Notes under the pieces: model-generated
Told to the model about the DNA's origin: nothing
The model's input: only the letters and a program-made list of their open reading frames with translations
Database searches by the model: none
Shown here: piece after piece, positions 1 through 6,971 of the stretch
How the letters are laid out: every line of letters begins with the position of its first letter
Numbering within the stretch: the first letter of the stretch is position 1
Assembly (NCBI GenBank): GCA_005888515.1
Contig: VAZR01000004.1
Span: forward strand, 1 to 14,977
Length of the DNA: 14,977 nucleotides
Reading direction: 5' to 3'
Source: Alphaproteobacteria bacterium
GTDB lineage: Bacteria; Pseudomonadota; Alphaproteobacteria; ATCC43930; CGMCC-115725
Program-made: the position numbers and the translations under genes

Positions 1-86
1 ATCATGTCCTCGCGGGATTGGGATCGCGTGCCCGCAGCCTCGGATGCGAAACCCGAATGGTCAAGTCCGCTGGATCGGGAGGCCGG

Positions 87-1622
87 GTGAAGCGATTGGC
101 GCTCGCAAGCATGCTTCTGATAGCCGGGTTGTGCGCCGCCGCCACCATGTCATCGGCGGCCGAACCGACGGCGGCGGAGAGCGAAGGGCTCGCCCATCTG
201 CTGCCCGCGCTCGCCTCGATAGAAGCAAAGGAAGGCGCGACCAGCCCGTATCTGCTGCCGCTGCTCGAGGAGATCGCCGAACTGCGCCTGCATGCCGGCG
301 AACTCGCCGAGGCGGGGGCGTTGCGCCGGCGGGCGCTCAATATCGCGATCGTCCGCTTCGGCAGCGACTCGCCGAGCGCCGCCGAGGCGATGGTCGCGGT
401 GGCGCTCGCCGATATCCACGGGCGCCATTATCTGGACGCGGAGCCGCTGCTGATCGCGGCCGAGACAATCCTCGAAGAGCGGGTCGCGCCGGATCACCCG
501 GCGCTGGCGGCCGCGTTAGCCGCCCTGGCCCGCATCGCATTGGCACGGGGCGAGCCGGCGGAAGCCGAACGCCTGGCGGAGCGGGCGGTCGGCATCGCGC
601 GGCGCAATCCGCATGGGCGCTCGACCGAGCCGCTGCGGGCTCTCGGCGCGGCGCTGGCCGCCCGCGAACGCTTCGCGGAAGCCGAGCAGGTGCTGAACGA
701 AGCGCTGGCGCAGGACCGGGAGCATCATGGGCCGGAGGGGCTCGCGACGGCGCGCAGCCTGGCGCAGCTCGCCAATGCCGAGTTGCGCGCGCACCGTTTC
801 GCCGAGGCGTTGCCGCTGGTCCAGCAGGCCATCGCGATCGACCAGGCGCGGCTTGGTCCATCGCATCCGTTCATCGCCGACGATCTGCTCGATCTAGGTC
901 TCGTCTATGACGGGGTGAAACGGACCGCGGATTCGCGCCGCGCCTTCGCTGCCGCCGTCGAGGTGCTCGAACGCGGCGCCGGCCGTGACACGCCGCGCGT
1001 CGCCTATGTCGAGCTAGAGCTGGCGCGGCTCGACCGTCAGGATGGCGCAATCCCCTTCCGACGGAGCTTACCCCGAGGGGGATTGCTTCGTCGCTGCGCT
1101 CCTCGCAATGACGTAGGGGTGGGCGGTTCAGTAGAGGCGGGTGCGGTAGCTCTCCGCGGTCATCCGCTCGCCCTCGACGGGGTCGGTGCCGATCTGCTCG
1201 GCGATGATGCGGCCGAGCGATGGCCATTCGCCGCGCGGGATGTGTTTTTCCGGGTTCCACAGATCGGAGCGGATCAGCGCCTTGCCGCAGTGGAAATAGA
1301 CTTCCTCAGCGGTGATCAGGATACCGCTGCGCGGCACCTTGCCGTTGACCGCGAGCGGCTCCAAGAGCGCCGGATCGGTCGTGATGCGGGCTTTGCCGTT
1401 GACGCGCAGCGTCTCGTTGACGCCGGGGACGAAAAAGATCAGCCCGACCCCGGGCCTCGTCAGCAGATTGCCGATCGTATCGACCCGGTTGTTGCCGAGC
1501 CGGTCGGGGATCAACAGGGTTTCATCGTCGATGACTTTGACGAAGCCGGGCGCATCGCCCTTGGGCGAGGCGTCGCAACGTCCCGACGGATCGCCCGAGG
1601 CAATGACCAGGAACGGCGATAG
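87..1622 (+). CDS. Secreted tetratricopeptide-repeat protein with a repeat-derived and antisense C-terminal tail
   Basis: A GTG start at 87 follows a GGGAGG Shine-Dalgarno at 77-82 and gives a good signal peptide: a KR start, a hydrophobic stretch of about residues 4-20, and a cleavage region near SSAAEP. An in-frame ATG at 57 is the alternative but has no ribosome site. Residues of about 45-315 are helical TPR units of the long 42-residue (kinesin-light-chain/TPR_10/TPR_12) kind, seen as recurring patterns such as ERFAEAEQVLNEALA and HRFAEALPLVQQAIAI. This suggests a periplasmic protein-binding scaffold, but no partner can be named. From about residue 320 the frame enters a palindromic repeat (1046-1113) and then runs antisense through the PPOX gene (1128-1622). 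That last ~180-residue portion is probably not native protein. The original stop codon was probably lost when the repeat inserted. The TPR call is firm; the true C-terminus is uncertain. Confidence 0.7.
   Translation: MKRLALASMLLIAGLCAAATMSSAAEPTAAESEGLAHLLPALASIEAKEGATSPYLLPLLEEIAELRLHAGELAEAGALRRRALNIAIVRFGSDSPSAAEAMVAVALADIHGRHYLDAEPLLIAAETILEERVAPDHPALAAALAALARIALARGEPAEAERLAERAVGIARRNPHGRSTEPLRALGAALAARERFAEAEQVLNEALAQDREHHGPEGLATARSLAQLANAELRAHRFAEALPLVQQAIAIDQARLGPSHPFIADDLLDLGLVYDGVKRTADSRRAFAAAVEVLERGAGRDTPRVAYVELELARLDRQDGAIPFRRSLPRGGLLRRCAPRNDVGVGGSVEAGAVALRGHPLALDGVGADLLGDDAAERWPFAARDVFFRVPQIGADQRLAAVEIDFLSGDQDTAARHLAVDRERLQERRIGRDAGFAVDAQRLVDAGDEKDQPDPGPRQQIADRIDPVVAEPVGDQQGFIVDDFDEAGRIALGRGVATSRRIARGNDQERR
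1046..1113. repeat. Palindromic dispersed repeat at the 3' end of the TPR gene
   Basis: The stretch carries inverted arms GCAATCCCC (1047-1055) and GGGGATTGC (1078-1086). A second overlapping pair is ATTGC (1082-1086) and GCAAT (1105-1109), around the core TTCGTCGCTGCGCTCCTC. This core resembles small repeats dispersed in many alphaproteobacterial genomes (recalled, not searched). It sits between the recognisable TPR-coding region and the convergent PPOX stop codon at 1128, and contains no stop in the TPR frame. Confidence 0.75.
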
Positions 1623-1736
1623 CGCGATAAAGGCGCGGGAATGCTTTTCCAGCCGGGGCAGCTGCTTTTTGACCGTCCGCTCCATCGGCTCGCCGTAGAT
1701 TTCACGGATCTCGACGATGTCCTCGATGATATCCAC
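1128..1736 (-). CDS. Pyridoxamine 5'-phosphate oxidase (PPOX) class FMN-dependent protein
   Basis: A 202-residue product of the MSMEG_1061/DR_2398-type PPOX group, small cytoplasmic split-barrel proteins that bind FMN or a related deazaflavin. The substrate is unknown. The start is a GTG at 1736 preceded at 5 nt by a perfect AGGAGG (1742-1747), giving the usual opening VDIIEDIVEIREIYGEP. Family landmarks are IALSPFLVIAS, CDASPKGDAPGFV, LIPDRLGNNRVDTIGNLL, GVGLIFFVPG, NETLRVNGKARI and the C-terminal FHCGKALIRSDLW, so the protein appears complete. It is divergent from the enoyl-CoA hydratase gene (72-bp gap) and convergent with the TPR gene, whose overlong frame overlaps it antisense. Assignment to true pyridoxine biosynthesis (PdxH) is unlikely. 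Confidence 0.9.
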   Translation of the reverse strand: MDIIEDIVEIREIYGEPMERTVKKQLPRLEKHSRAFIALSPFLVIASGDPSGRCDASPKGDAPGFVKVIDDETLLIPDRLGNNRVDTIGNLLTRPGVGLIFFVPGVNETLRVNGKARITTDPALLEPLAVNGKVPRSGILITAEEVYFHCGKALIRSDLWNPEKHIPRGEWPSLGRIIAEQIGTDPVEGERMTAESYRTRLY

Positions 1737-1808
1737 CCTCGCCTCCTCTGGCAGGTCGCGCCTACTATGCACGAGCGAAGCGGCAATCTCCAGGCGGAGA
1801 AACGCGCG

Positions 1809-2609
1809 ATGGGCGTGAATGTTGCCCGCGAGGAGCGGCCGGAGGGCGGTTATCTGGTCCGGCTGACCATCGATAATGCCGCGAAGCTCAACTCGCTCAA
1901 TCGCGCGCTGACGCTCGAAATTGTCGATGCCATCAAGGCGCTCGAAGCCGAGCCGGAGTTGCGACTCGTCATCGTCACCGGGGCCGGCGAGCGCGCCTTT
2001 GTCGGCGGCGCCGATATCAACGAACTGGCCGCGCTCGACCCCGACAGCGCCCGCGAGTTCATCACGCTGGTGCACCGCTGCTGCGACGGCTTCCACCGCC
2101 TGCCGGTGCCGGTCATCGCCCGGATCGACGGCTATGCGCTCGGCGCCGGGCTGGAACTTGCCGCCGCCTGCGATCTGCGCGTCGCCAGCGAGCGCGCGAT
2201 GTTCGGCATGCCCGAGGTCAGGGTCGGCATTCCGTCGGTCATCGAGGCGGCATTGCTGCCGCAGCTGATCGGGTATGGCCGCACGCGGCGGCTGTTGCTG
2301 ACCGGCGTCTTGATCGACGCCGAGGAGGCGCTCGCCTGGGCGCTGGTCGATGCGGTGGCTCCGCCCGACCGGCTCGACGTCGTCATCGAGCGCTTTGCCG
2401 CCGCGATCCTCGCCGGCGGCCCGCAGGCGATCAGGCTACAGAAGAAGCTGATCCTCGATTGGGAGGAATTGGGCACGGGCGCCGCGGTCGCGCGCGGCAT
2501 CGAGATCTTTACCGAGGCTTATGCGACCGACGAGCCGCACCGCATGGCTACCGCCCAACTTGCGGCGATGCGCGCCCGCCGCGCCAAGCGCGACCCAGGA
2601 CCGCGCTGA
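1809..2609 (+). CDS. Enoyl-CoA hydratase/isomerase family protein (crotonase fold)
   Basis: A 266-residue crotonase-superfamily enzyme, likely acting on acyl-CoA thioesters in the cytoplasm. ATG 1809 is preferred because GGCGGAGA lies about 8 nt upstream. An in-frame ATG at 1767 would add 14 residues. The oxyanion-hole segments are FVGGADI (64-70) and GYALGAGLELA (108-118). The two acidic residues matching catalytic Glu144 and Glu164 of rat crotonase are Glu116 and Glu136 (MPEVRVG), so hydratase chemistry is possible. The usual PGAGG loop after the second Glu is instead IPSVIEAALLPQLIG, so the specific reaction is not assignable. The stop overlaps the radC start as TGATG, implying translational coupling. 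Confidence 0.92.
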   Translation: MGVNVAREERPEGGYLVRLTIDNAAKLNSLNRALTLEIVDAIKALEAEPELRLVIVTGAGERAFVGGADINELAALDPDSAREFITLVHRCCDGFHRLPVPVIARIDGYALGAGLELAAACDLRVASERAMFGMPEVRVGIPSVIEAALLPQLIGYGRTRRLLLTGVLIDAEEALAWALVDAVAPPDRLDVVIERFAAAILAGGPQAIRLQKKLILDWEELGTGAAVARGIEIFTEAYATDEPHRMATAQLAAMRARRAKRDPGPR

Positions 2610-3272
2610 TGCCGACCAAACGCGCCCCCCGGCAAGCCGGGCTTGCCGATTTCAGCGGCGCCGACCCGCATTATTATGGCCACCGCGATCGGCTGCGGCA
2701 GCGCTTGATCGAGGCCGGCGCCGACAGCCTGCCGGATTACGAGCTGCTCGAATTCATGCTGTTCGCGAACGATCTGCGCAAAGACGTGAAGCCGTTGGCG
2801 AAGGCGCTGATCGAGCGGTTCGGCGGGTTTGCCGAGGTGCTGGGCGCCGAGCCCGACGCGCTGCGCAAGGCCGGGGTGCGCGACCCGGCGATCGCGGTGC
2901 TGAAATCCGCGCGCGAGGCGGCGCTGCACTTATCGCGCGCGGATTTGCGCGAGCGCGACGTGATCGGTTCGTGGGACCGGCTGATCGCTTATTGAAATAC
3001 CAAGATCGCCTACAGTCCGGTCGAGGAGTTCCATATCTTGTTTCTCGATCTATCCGCGCGAGGTGATGCGCCGGGCGCTGGAGCTGTCCAGCAGCAATTT
3101 GATTATATTACATAATCATCCGTCCGGCGATCCGACCCCCTCGAAGGCTGACATCGCGGTCACGCGCGACATCGTCAATGCCGCCAAGCCGCTCGGCGTC
3201 ACGGTGCACGACCACCTGATCATCGGCCGCGGCCGGCATACGAGCCTGCGCGATCTGGGGCTGTTGAACTAG
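2609..3272 (+). pseudogene. radC: radC (JAMM/MPN-domain protein) broken by a stop codon and an internal frameshifting deletion
   Basis: The N-terminal part (2609-2995) starts at an ATG overlapping the upstream TGA and shows the RadC helix-hairpin-helix region: GHRDRLRQRLIEAGADSLPD, YELLEFMLF, FGGFAEVLGA. An in-frame TGA at 2993-2995 follows SWDRLIAY. The same frame continues recognisably after it (KIAYSPVEEFHILFLD) to 3049. After one extra base (3050), homology resumes in another frame with YPREVMRRALELSSSN. The roughly 21 codons that normally lie between FLD and YPRE are missing (about 62 nt). The downstream frame keeps the JAMM metal motif HNHPSGDPTPSKAD and ends at TAG 3270-3272. RadC proteins are usually about 220-230 residues; neither fragment could be functional alone. 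The role of RadC is itself uncertain. Sequencing or assembly error is the alternative explanation. Confidence 0.9.
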
Positions 3273-3655
3273 GCGGAGGCGCGGATCGTTCCCGGCCGGA
3301 AGAACAGCGCAAGCTTCAAGCTCTCGGCGATCCGCTCGGCCTTGTCGCGGAACCGCTCGGCGACGGCCGGCGCGAACAGTTCGTCCGCGGTTTCCCGCCA
3401 CAGCGTGAGCCAGCGATCGAAGAATACCGGCTCGATCGGCTGTTTCACATGTGCCGCCATCGGATTGCCCTTGTAGCGCCCGGTGGTCAGCATCACGGAC
3501 GACCAGAAATCGCAAAGCTTACGGAGATGCTCGTCCCAATCGGAAATGGCGGCGTTGAACACCGGCCCGATCAGCGGGTCGCGCCGCGCCTTCGCATAGA
3601 AGCGCTCGACCAGAGCGGCGATGGCCAATTCGGTGATGTCGTCAAAGGGTGCCAT
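3269..3655 (-). CDS. Group III truncated haemoglobin
   Basis: A 128-residue globin of the trHb3 (P) group. Haem-pocket residues align with Campylobacter jejuni Ctb: B10 Tyr20 in ERFYAKARRD, E7 His43 in WDEHLRKL, proximal F8 His69 in NPMAAHVKQP, and G8 Trp82 in FFDRWLTLW. The LIGPVFNAAI and FWSSVMLTTGRYKGNP segments are also typical. The expected function is binding of O2, NO or peroxide in the cytoplasm; proteins of this group are linked to microaerobic or nitrosative conditions, but the physiological role is not settled. The start at 3655 gives the usual family length. The gene stands alone on this strand, and its TAG shares the palindrome CTAG with the convergent radC stop. Confidence 0.95.
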   Translation of the reverse strand: MAPFDDITELAIAALVERFYAKARRDPLIGPVFNAAISDWDEHLRKLCDFWSSVMLTTGRYKGNPMAAHVKQPIEPVFFDRWLTLWRETADELFAPAVAERFRDKAERIAESLKLALFFRPGTIRASA

Positions 3656-3656
3656 A

Positions 3657-3703
3657 GGGTCAGCAACGCTCGAAAGTCAGAGCTTTCAAATAGTTTCTGA
3701 CCC
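3657..3703. repeat. Nested inverted repeat just upstream of the haemoglobin gene
   Basis: Outer arms GGGTCAG (3657-3663) and CTGACCC (3697-3703) enclose an inner stem GAAAG (3672-3676)/CTTTC (3683-3687) with a 6-nt loop. The element starts immediately upstream of the haemoglobin start codon, so it would lie in its 5' leader. It does not match an FNR or NorR site that I recognise. It could be a leader hairpin, an operator or a chance palindrome. Confidence 0.45.
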
Positions 3704-3766
3704 CTGCGCTGCGAGACGGCAGGACGCCGCAGGCATCCGCCCTAACTCCTGTCAAAACCCCCTCCC

Positions 3767-3844
3767 CCGGGCTTGTCCCGGGGGTCCACGTCTTCATTGG
3801 CTAGAAAGGTGGAAGAAAGACGTGGATGGCCGGGACAAGCCCGG
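3767..3844. repeat. Long imperfect palindrome (REP-like) in the haemoglobin/sirB1 gap
   Basis: Left arm 3767-3795 (CCGGGCTTGTCCCGG, then GGTCCACGTCTTC) pairs with right arm 3814-3844 (GAAAGACGTGGAT, then GGCCGGGACAAGCCCGG) around a spacer of about 18 nt. Elements of this type are common dispersed repeats in alphaproteobacterial intergenic DNA (recalled, not searched). It lies downstream of sirB1 and upstream of the haemoglobin gene. The rest of the 3656-3887 gap shows only the smaller inverted repeat at 3657-3703 and no further gene. Confidence 0.8.
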
Positions 3845-3887
3845 CCAAGGGGCTTCAGGAGATGCCCCTTTCCAAGCAGCCGCGGAG

Positions 3888-4736
3888 CTAATTCAGCTTT
3901 GATTTGAGCTGCTGCAGGAAGGCGGCGGCCTGGTGGCGCGCCATGCCTTCGGGGGCGCGCCGGATGAATTCTTCGAGCGCGCCGACCGAGGCGCGCATGT
4001 TGCCGAGTCGAGCATGCAGGATCCCTGATTCGTGCCACAGCTCGGCCAGATCGGGGGCCAGCATCAGCATCGTGTCGATGACGCGTATCGCGTGCTCCTG
4101 CCGTCCGGCCTGCAGCAGGCGCGATTTCAGGTTGTTCTGCAGCCGCAGCAGCACGTCGCGGTCGCTGACCGGCGCGTAATGCTCGGGCGACAGCTCGATT
4201 TCCTGCCCGGCCGTCGCCTTCAGCAGCTCGCGCAGCATCGCCGCTTCGCAGACTTGCCCGCCATGAAACGGGTCGAGGATCAGCCGTTCGGCGCCCTCGC
4301 CGAGCCGGACCAGGAAATGCCCGGGAAAGGCCAGCCCGACGCTCTCCCAGCCCTGCGCCCGCGCGGTATGCAGATAGAGGATCCCAAGCGCCACCGGCAG
4401 GCCTTTGCGGCGGTCGACGACCCGCATCAGATTGGCGTTCTGCAGATCGTCGTAGGTCAGCTCATCGCCGCTATAACCGTATTTCAGCAGGATGATCTCG
4501 TTGAGCGCGTGCGCCCGCGCCGCGAGATCGCCGGCTGCGCCGGCATGCCGGCCGACATCGCGAGCCAGCGCCATCAGGTGCTGCCGATAGCGGCTGAGCC
4601 CGACCCGCGGCCGCTCGAACGAGGCAAGCGCGAGCGCCGCCTCGCCGATCGGCAGAACCGGCGATGCGGCGGCGCCGAGCTCGCGCAGATAACGGGCGCA
4701 TTGCTCGGGATCGAAGGCGTCGGGCAGCTCGCTCAT
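3888..4736 (-). CDS. SirB1-family protein (transglutaminase-like core 2 plus TPR region)
   Basis: A 282-residue protein with the SirB1/Transglut_core2 layout. An N-terminal helical part (about 1-80) leads to the core with NEIILLKYGYSGD (79-91), RRKGLPVALGILYLHTARAQ (109-128), FPGHFLVRL (137-145) and LILDPFHGG (152-160). A C-terminal TPR-like helical part (about 190-275) contains RLLQAGRQEHAIRVIDTML. The transglutaminase His (140) and Asp (155) positions are present, but the nucleophile Cys is absent from the KGLPVALG segment, as is usual for this family, so it is probably not a classical protease. No biochemical role is firmly established. It follows the BON lipoprotein gene by 15 bp on the same strand, suggesting co-transcription. 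Confidence 0.88.
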   Translation of the reverse strand: MSELPDAFDPEQCARYLRELGAAASPVLPIGEAALALASFERPRVGLSRYRQHLMALARDVGRHAGAAGDLAARAHALNEIILLKYGYSGDELTYDDLQNANLMRVVDRRKGLPVALGILYLHTARAQGWESVGLAFPGHFLVRLGEGAERLILDPFHGGQVCEAAMLRELLKATAGQEIELSPEHYAPVSDRDVLLRLQNNLKSRLLQAGRQEHAIRVIDTMLMLAPDLAELWHESGILHARLGNMRASVGALEEFIRRAPEGMARHQAAAFLQQLKSKLN

Positions 4737-4751
4737 TCCAGAGTCAAAGGA

Positions 4752-5468
4752 TCACAGCTTCTGCACCTCGATCGGAGCGGAGCGCGGCGCCGGTCCGGAT
4801 AAAGCCGGGCTGCCGCTGATGACAGGCGCAGGTCCCGGCGGGGGACCGGGCGGCCGCTCCGCGATCGGCGCGCCCGAACGAAGCTCGACATACGACACGA
4901 CCCGCTTCACCCCCGGAATATAACGGGCAATGCGGGCGGCCAGTTCGAGCTCGGCCTGCGTACGCGCCGACCCGATCAGGTACACCGAGCCATTGCTGGT
5001 GTCGATCGTGTAGTTGCCCGAACGGACATCGGGATCCAGCATCATTTCCGAACGAAGACGCGCGGTGATCCAGGCATCCTTGGTGGCGTCCCAGGTAGAG
5101 CCCGGAGGCGCCACCTCGACTTCATCGTACAGCGCCTTAACCCCGGGAACCCTCCCGGCGACCTGCACGGCGCGCGCCTTCATATCCGGCGTGGCGACGC
5201 GGCCGGTCAACATCACCCGGCCCTGATAGACGGTTGTCGTGATGCCCTCCTGCAGACCGGGACCGGCCTCGACGAAAGCCCTTTCTACATCGCCCTGGAT
5301 CTCGAAGTCGCCGACCGCCCCGCCGACACCGCGTTCCTGGGCGGCGGCGTAACCACCACCGCTGGCAGCGGCAAGGCCCCCGACGATCAGCGCGCCGGCG
5401 CACCCACCCAGCATCATCGGAAGCGCCACCAGACAGACAACGCATAACATGGAATTGAGCCGCGACAT
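4752..5468 (-). CDS. BON-domain lipoprotein (OsmY/DolP-like)
   Basis: A 238-residue envelope protein. ATG 5468 is chosen because GGGGGGAA stands directly upstream and it opens a clean lipoprotein signal: MSRLNS, a hydrophobic core, then lipobox LGGC with Cys23. A longer frame to 5498 would spoil the signal. After a Gly/Ala-rich linker there are two BON domains, at about 57-120 (YQGRVMLTGRVATPD, PGVKALYDEVEV) and 130-196 (ITARLRSEMMLDPDV, SVYLIGSARTQAEL, PGVKRVVSYVEL). A proline-rich tail follows (about 205-235). BON proteins of this sort bind phospholipid and help maintain the outer membrane; here the anchoring is inferred from the lipobox. The gene probably leads an operon with the SirB1-family gene. 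Confidence 0.92.
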   Translation of the reverse strand: MSRLNSMLCVVCLVALPMMLGGCAGALIVGGLAAASGGGYAAAQERGVGGAVGDFEIQGDVERAFVEAGPGLQEGITTTVYQGRVMLTGRVATPDMKARAVQVAGRVPGVKALYDEVEVAPPGSTWDATKDAWITARLRSEMMLDPDVRSGNYTIDTSNGSVYLIGSARTQAELELAARIARYIPGVKRVVSYVELRSGAPIAERPPGPPPGPAPVISGSPALSGPAPRSAPIEVQKL

Positions 5469-5496
5469 GTTCCCCCCACGGCGTAGCCTCCAGCGC

Positions 5497-5524
5497 ATTG
5501 TGGAATTTTCGCCGAAGCCCGCAA
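5497..5524 (-). promoter_or_regulatory. Possible weak sigma-70-type promoter for the BON lipoprotein gene
   Basis: Read on the minus strand, TTGCGG (5524-5519) and CACAAT (5502-5497) are separated by 16 nt. The -10-like box ends about 28 nt before the ATG at 5468. Both boxes match the consensus only partly, so this is a guess from position and spacing. The rest of the 206-bp gap (5469-5674) holds no gene I can support. Confidence 0.25.
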
Positions 5525-5674
5525 GAGCGGCAGCCGTGGCATTTTTCGGCGATCAGGTGCCGGGCAGGTGAAGACCGTCAGCGGTGGCCGTGCGCCGGGC
5601 AAATCAAGCGCCGCGGCCAAGGGGTTGGCGTTCGCGCAAGCTGCTCGGCAGCAGCTGCTATCGGAACGCGGGCA

Positions 5675-6073
5675 TTACTCATCGCTGCGCCATGCGCCTG
5701 CCAGGTGCCGCGGCGGGCGCGACGGCGCCACCAGCATCACGTCGAATCGGATGGTCAGAGCGGCCAGTTCGGGCCGCGTCATCAAAAAGGCGGATGCGGC
5801 CCGGGCGATGCGTCGCCGCTGGCGCGGCAGCACCGATTGAGCGGCGCTCGCGAGGTCCCGGCGCGACTTCACCTCGATGATCGCTAACACCCGGCCGCGC
5901 CGCGCGAGGATGTCGATTTCGCCGGACGGACAACGCCAATGGCTGGCGAGGATGCGCCAGCCGCGCAGCCGCAGATGCCAACGGCATAACAATTCGGCGA
6001 AGCGGCCGCGCCGCTCGGCGGCCTGCCGTTCGGGGCTCGGACGAATCGCTCGCCGGCGCGCAGCGGCCGTCAT
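5675..6073 (-). CDS. yraN: UPF0102/YraN-family endonuclease-like protein
   Basis: A 132-residue member of UPF0102, small cytoplasmic proteins with a PD-(D/E)xK nuclease fold and no settled function. The fold signature is visible: RRGRFAELLCRWHLRLRGWR with Glu27, CPSGEID with Asp54, and AIIEVKSR with Glu67 and Lys69. An RRIARAASAFL helix and RFDVMLVAP strand follow. Length is normal for the family. Its ATG overlaps the rsmI stop as ATGA, so the two genes are translationally coupled; the rsmI-yraN pairing is widespread in Proteobacteria. In many relatives a glutathione synthetase gene follows; none is present here, only a 206-bp gap before the BON gene. Confidence 0.92.
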   Translation of the reverse strand: MTAAARRRAIRPSPERQAAERRGRFAELLCRWHLRLRGWRILASHWRCPSGEIDILARRGRVLAIIEVKSRRDLASAAQSVLPRQRRRIARAASAFLMTRPELAALTIRFDVMLVAPSRPPRHLAGAWRSDE

Positions 6074-6897
6074 TTGCGTGAGCCCTTGCCGTGCGAACCT
6101 TTGCCTTGCAGCGCAAGAGCGCGATCGTAGAGAACGCGCCGCGCCAGCCCCGTCTCCGCGGCGAGCTGGGCGACGGCATCGCGCAGGCTATGGGTGTCGA
6201 GCAGCTGAGTGAGTCGCGCGTCGATATCCGCTTCCGCCGGGGCGGTCGGCGGCGGCGGCCCGACGACAATCACGGCCTCGCCGCGTGGTGGCCCCGCGGC
6301 CTGGTAATGCTCGGCCAGTTCGGATAGCCGGCCGCGGCGGACCTCCTCATGCCGCTTGGTCAGTTCGCGCGCCACCGCGGCATCGCGGGGACCAAGGATC
6401 TCGGCCATGTCGGCAAGCGCCGCGGCGAGCCGCGAGGGTCCTTCGAAAAATACCAGCGTCGCGGCAAGGTTCGTCCATTGCTCGAGCGTGCGCCGCCGTG
6501 CCGCCGAGCGCGGCGGCAAGAAGCCGGCGAACAGAAACACCTCCGGCGGCAGGCCCGACAGGATCAGCGCGGTCAGAGCGGCAGAGGGCCCTGGGGCCGC
6601 AGTCACCGGCAGGTCCTCGGCAAGCGCGGCGCGCACCAGCTTGAACCCGGGGTCGGAGACCAGGGGGGTGCCGGCATCGGAGACCAGCGCCACCCTCTCG
6701 CCGCGGCGCAGCGCTTCCAACACGGCCGGCCGCACGCGATCGGCATTGTGGTCGTGATACGGGTCGAGCGGGGTCTTGATGATCGGCGTCGCGACGAGGT
6801 GGAGACCGGCGGCTAGTTCGTGCTCGGGAGCCCATGCAGTGGCATCGACCGCGGCATTCCCAATCGAACTCGGCGGCGATGATCGCAACAATAGCAT
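6070..6897 (-). CDS. rsmI: 16S rRNA (cytidine(1402)-2'-O)-methyltransferase RsmI, with an internal in-frame deletion
   Basis: The protein is RsmI (tetrapyrrole-methylase fold), which 2'-O-methylates C1402 of 16S rRNA using SAM. Recognised parts are LHLVATPI (32-39), DPYHDHN (45-51), VALVSDAGTPLVSDPGFKLV (69-88), PGPSAALTAL (102-111), GFLPPRSAARRR (125-136), VFFEGPSRL, ARELTKRHEE and GEAVIVVG. Between ATPI and IKTPLDPYHDHN the roughly 36 residues normally present are missing, including the GNLGD-type loop and the EDTR segment of the SAM/substrate pocket. The frame stays open, so a shortened protein of 275 residues could be made but is probably inactive. ATG 6897 has no clear ribosome site and adds an unusual ~30-residue lead. 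It overlaps yraN by ATGA and is divergent from the LpoA-like gene. Confidence 0.88.
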   Translation of the reverse strand: MLLLRSSPPSSIGNAAVDATAWAPEHELAAGLHLVATPIIKTPLDPYHDHNADRVRPAVLEALRRGERVALVSDAGTPLVSDPGFKLVRAALAEDLPVTAAPGPSAALTALILSGLPPEVFLFAGFLPPRSAARRRTLEQWTNLAATLVFFEGPSRLAAALADMAEILGPRDAAVARELTKRHEEVRRGRLSELAEHYQAAGPPRGEAVIVVGPPPPTAPAEADIDARLTQLLDTHSLRDAVAQLAAETGLARRVLYDRALALQGKGSHGKGSRK

Positions 6898-6971
6898 TGC
6901 GTCGGGTTTACTTGATCCAATGCGATGGTTAGGGTCGCGCCCGGCAGTCGCATTCTTGCCGGAGGCTTCCT

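Noticed and set aside
3888..4736. SirB1-family protein as an enzyme inactivated by loss of its Cys nucleophile
   Set aside because: Absence of the Cys in the KGLPVALG region is normal in this family, so it is not a defect specific to this gene.
5469..5674. Possible missing or hidden gene (for example gshB) between yraN and the BON gene
   Set aside because: Frames here are short shadows, and no glutathione synthetase or other family sequence is recognisable; only a weak promoter is proposed.
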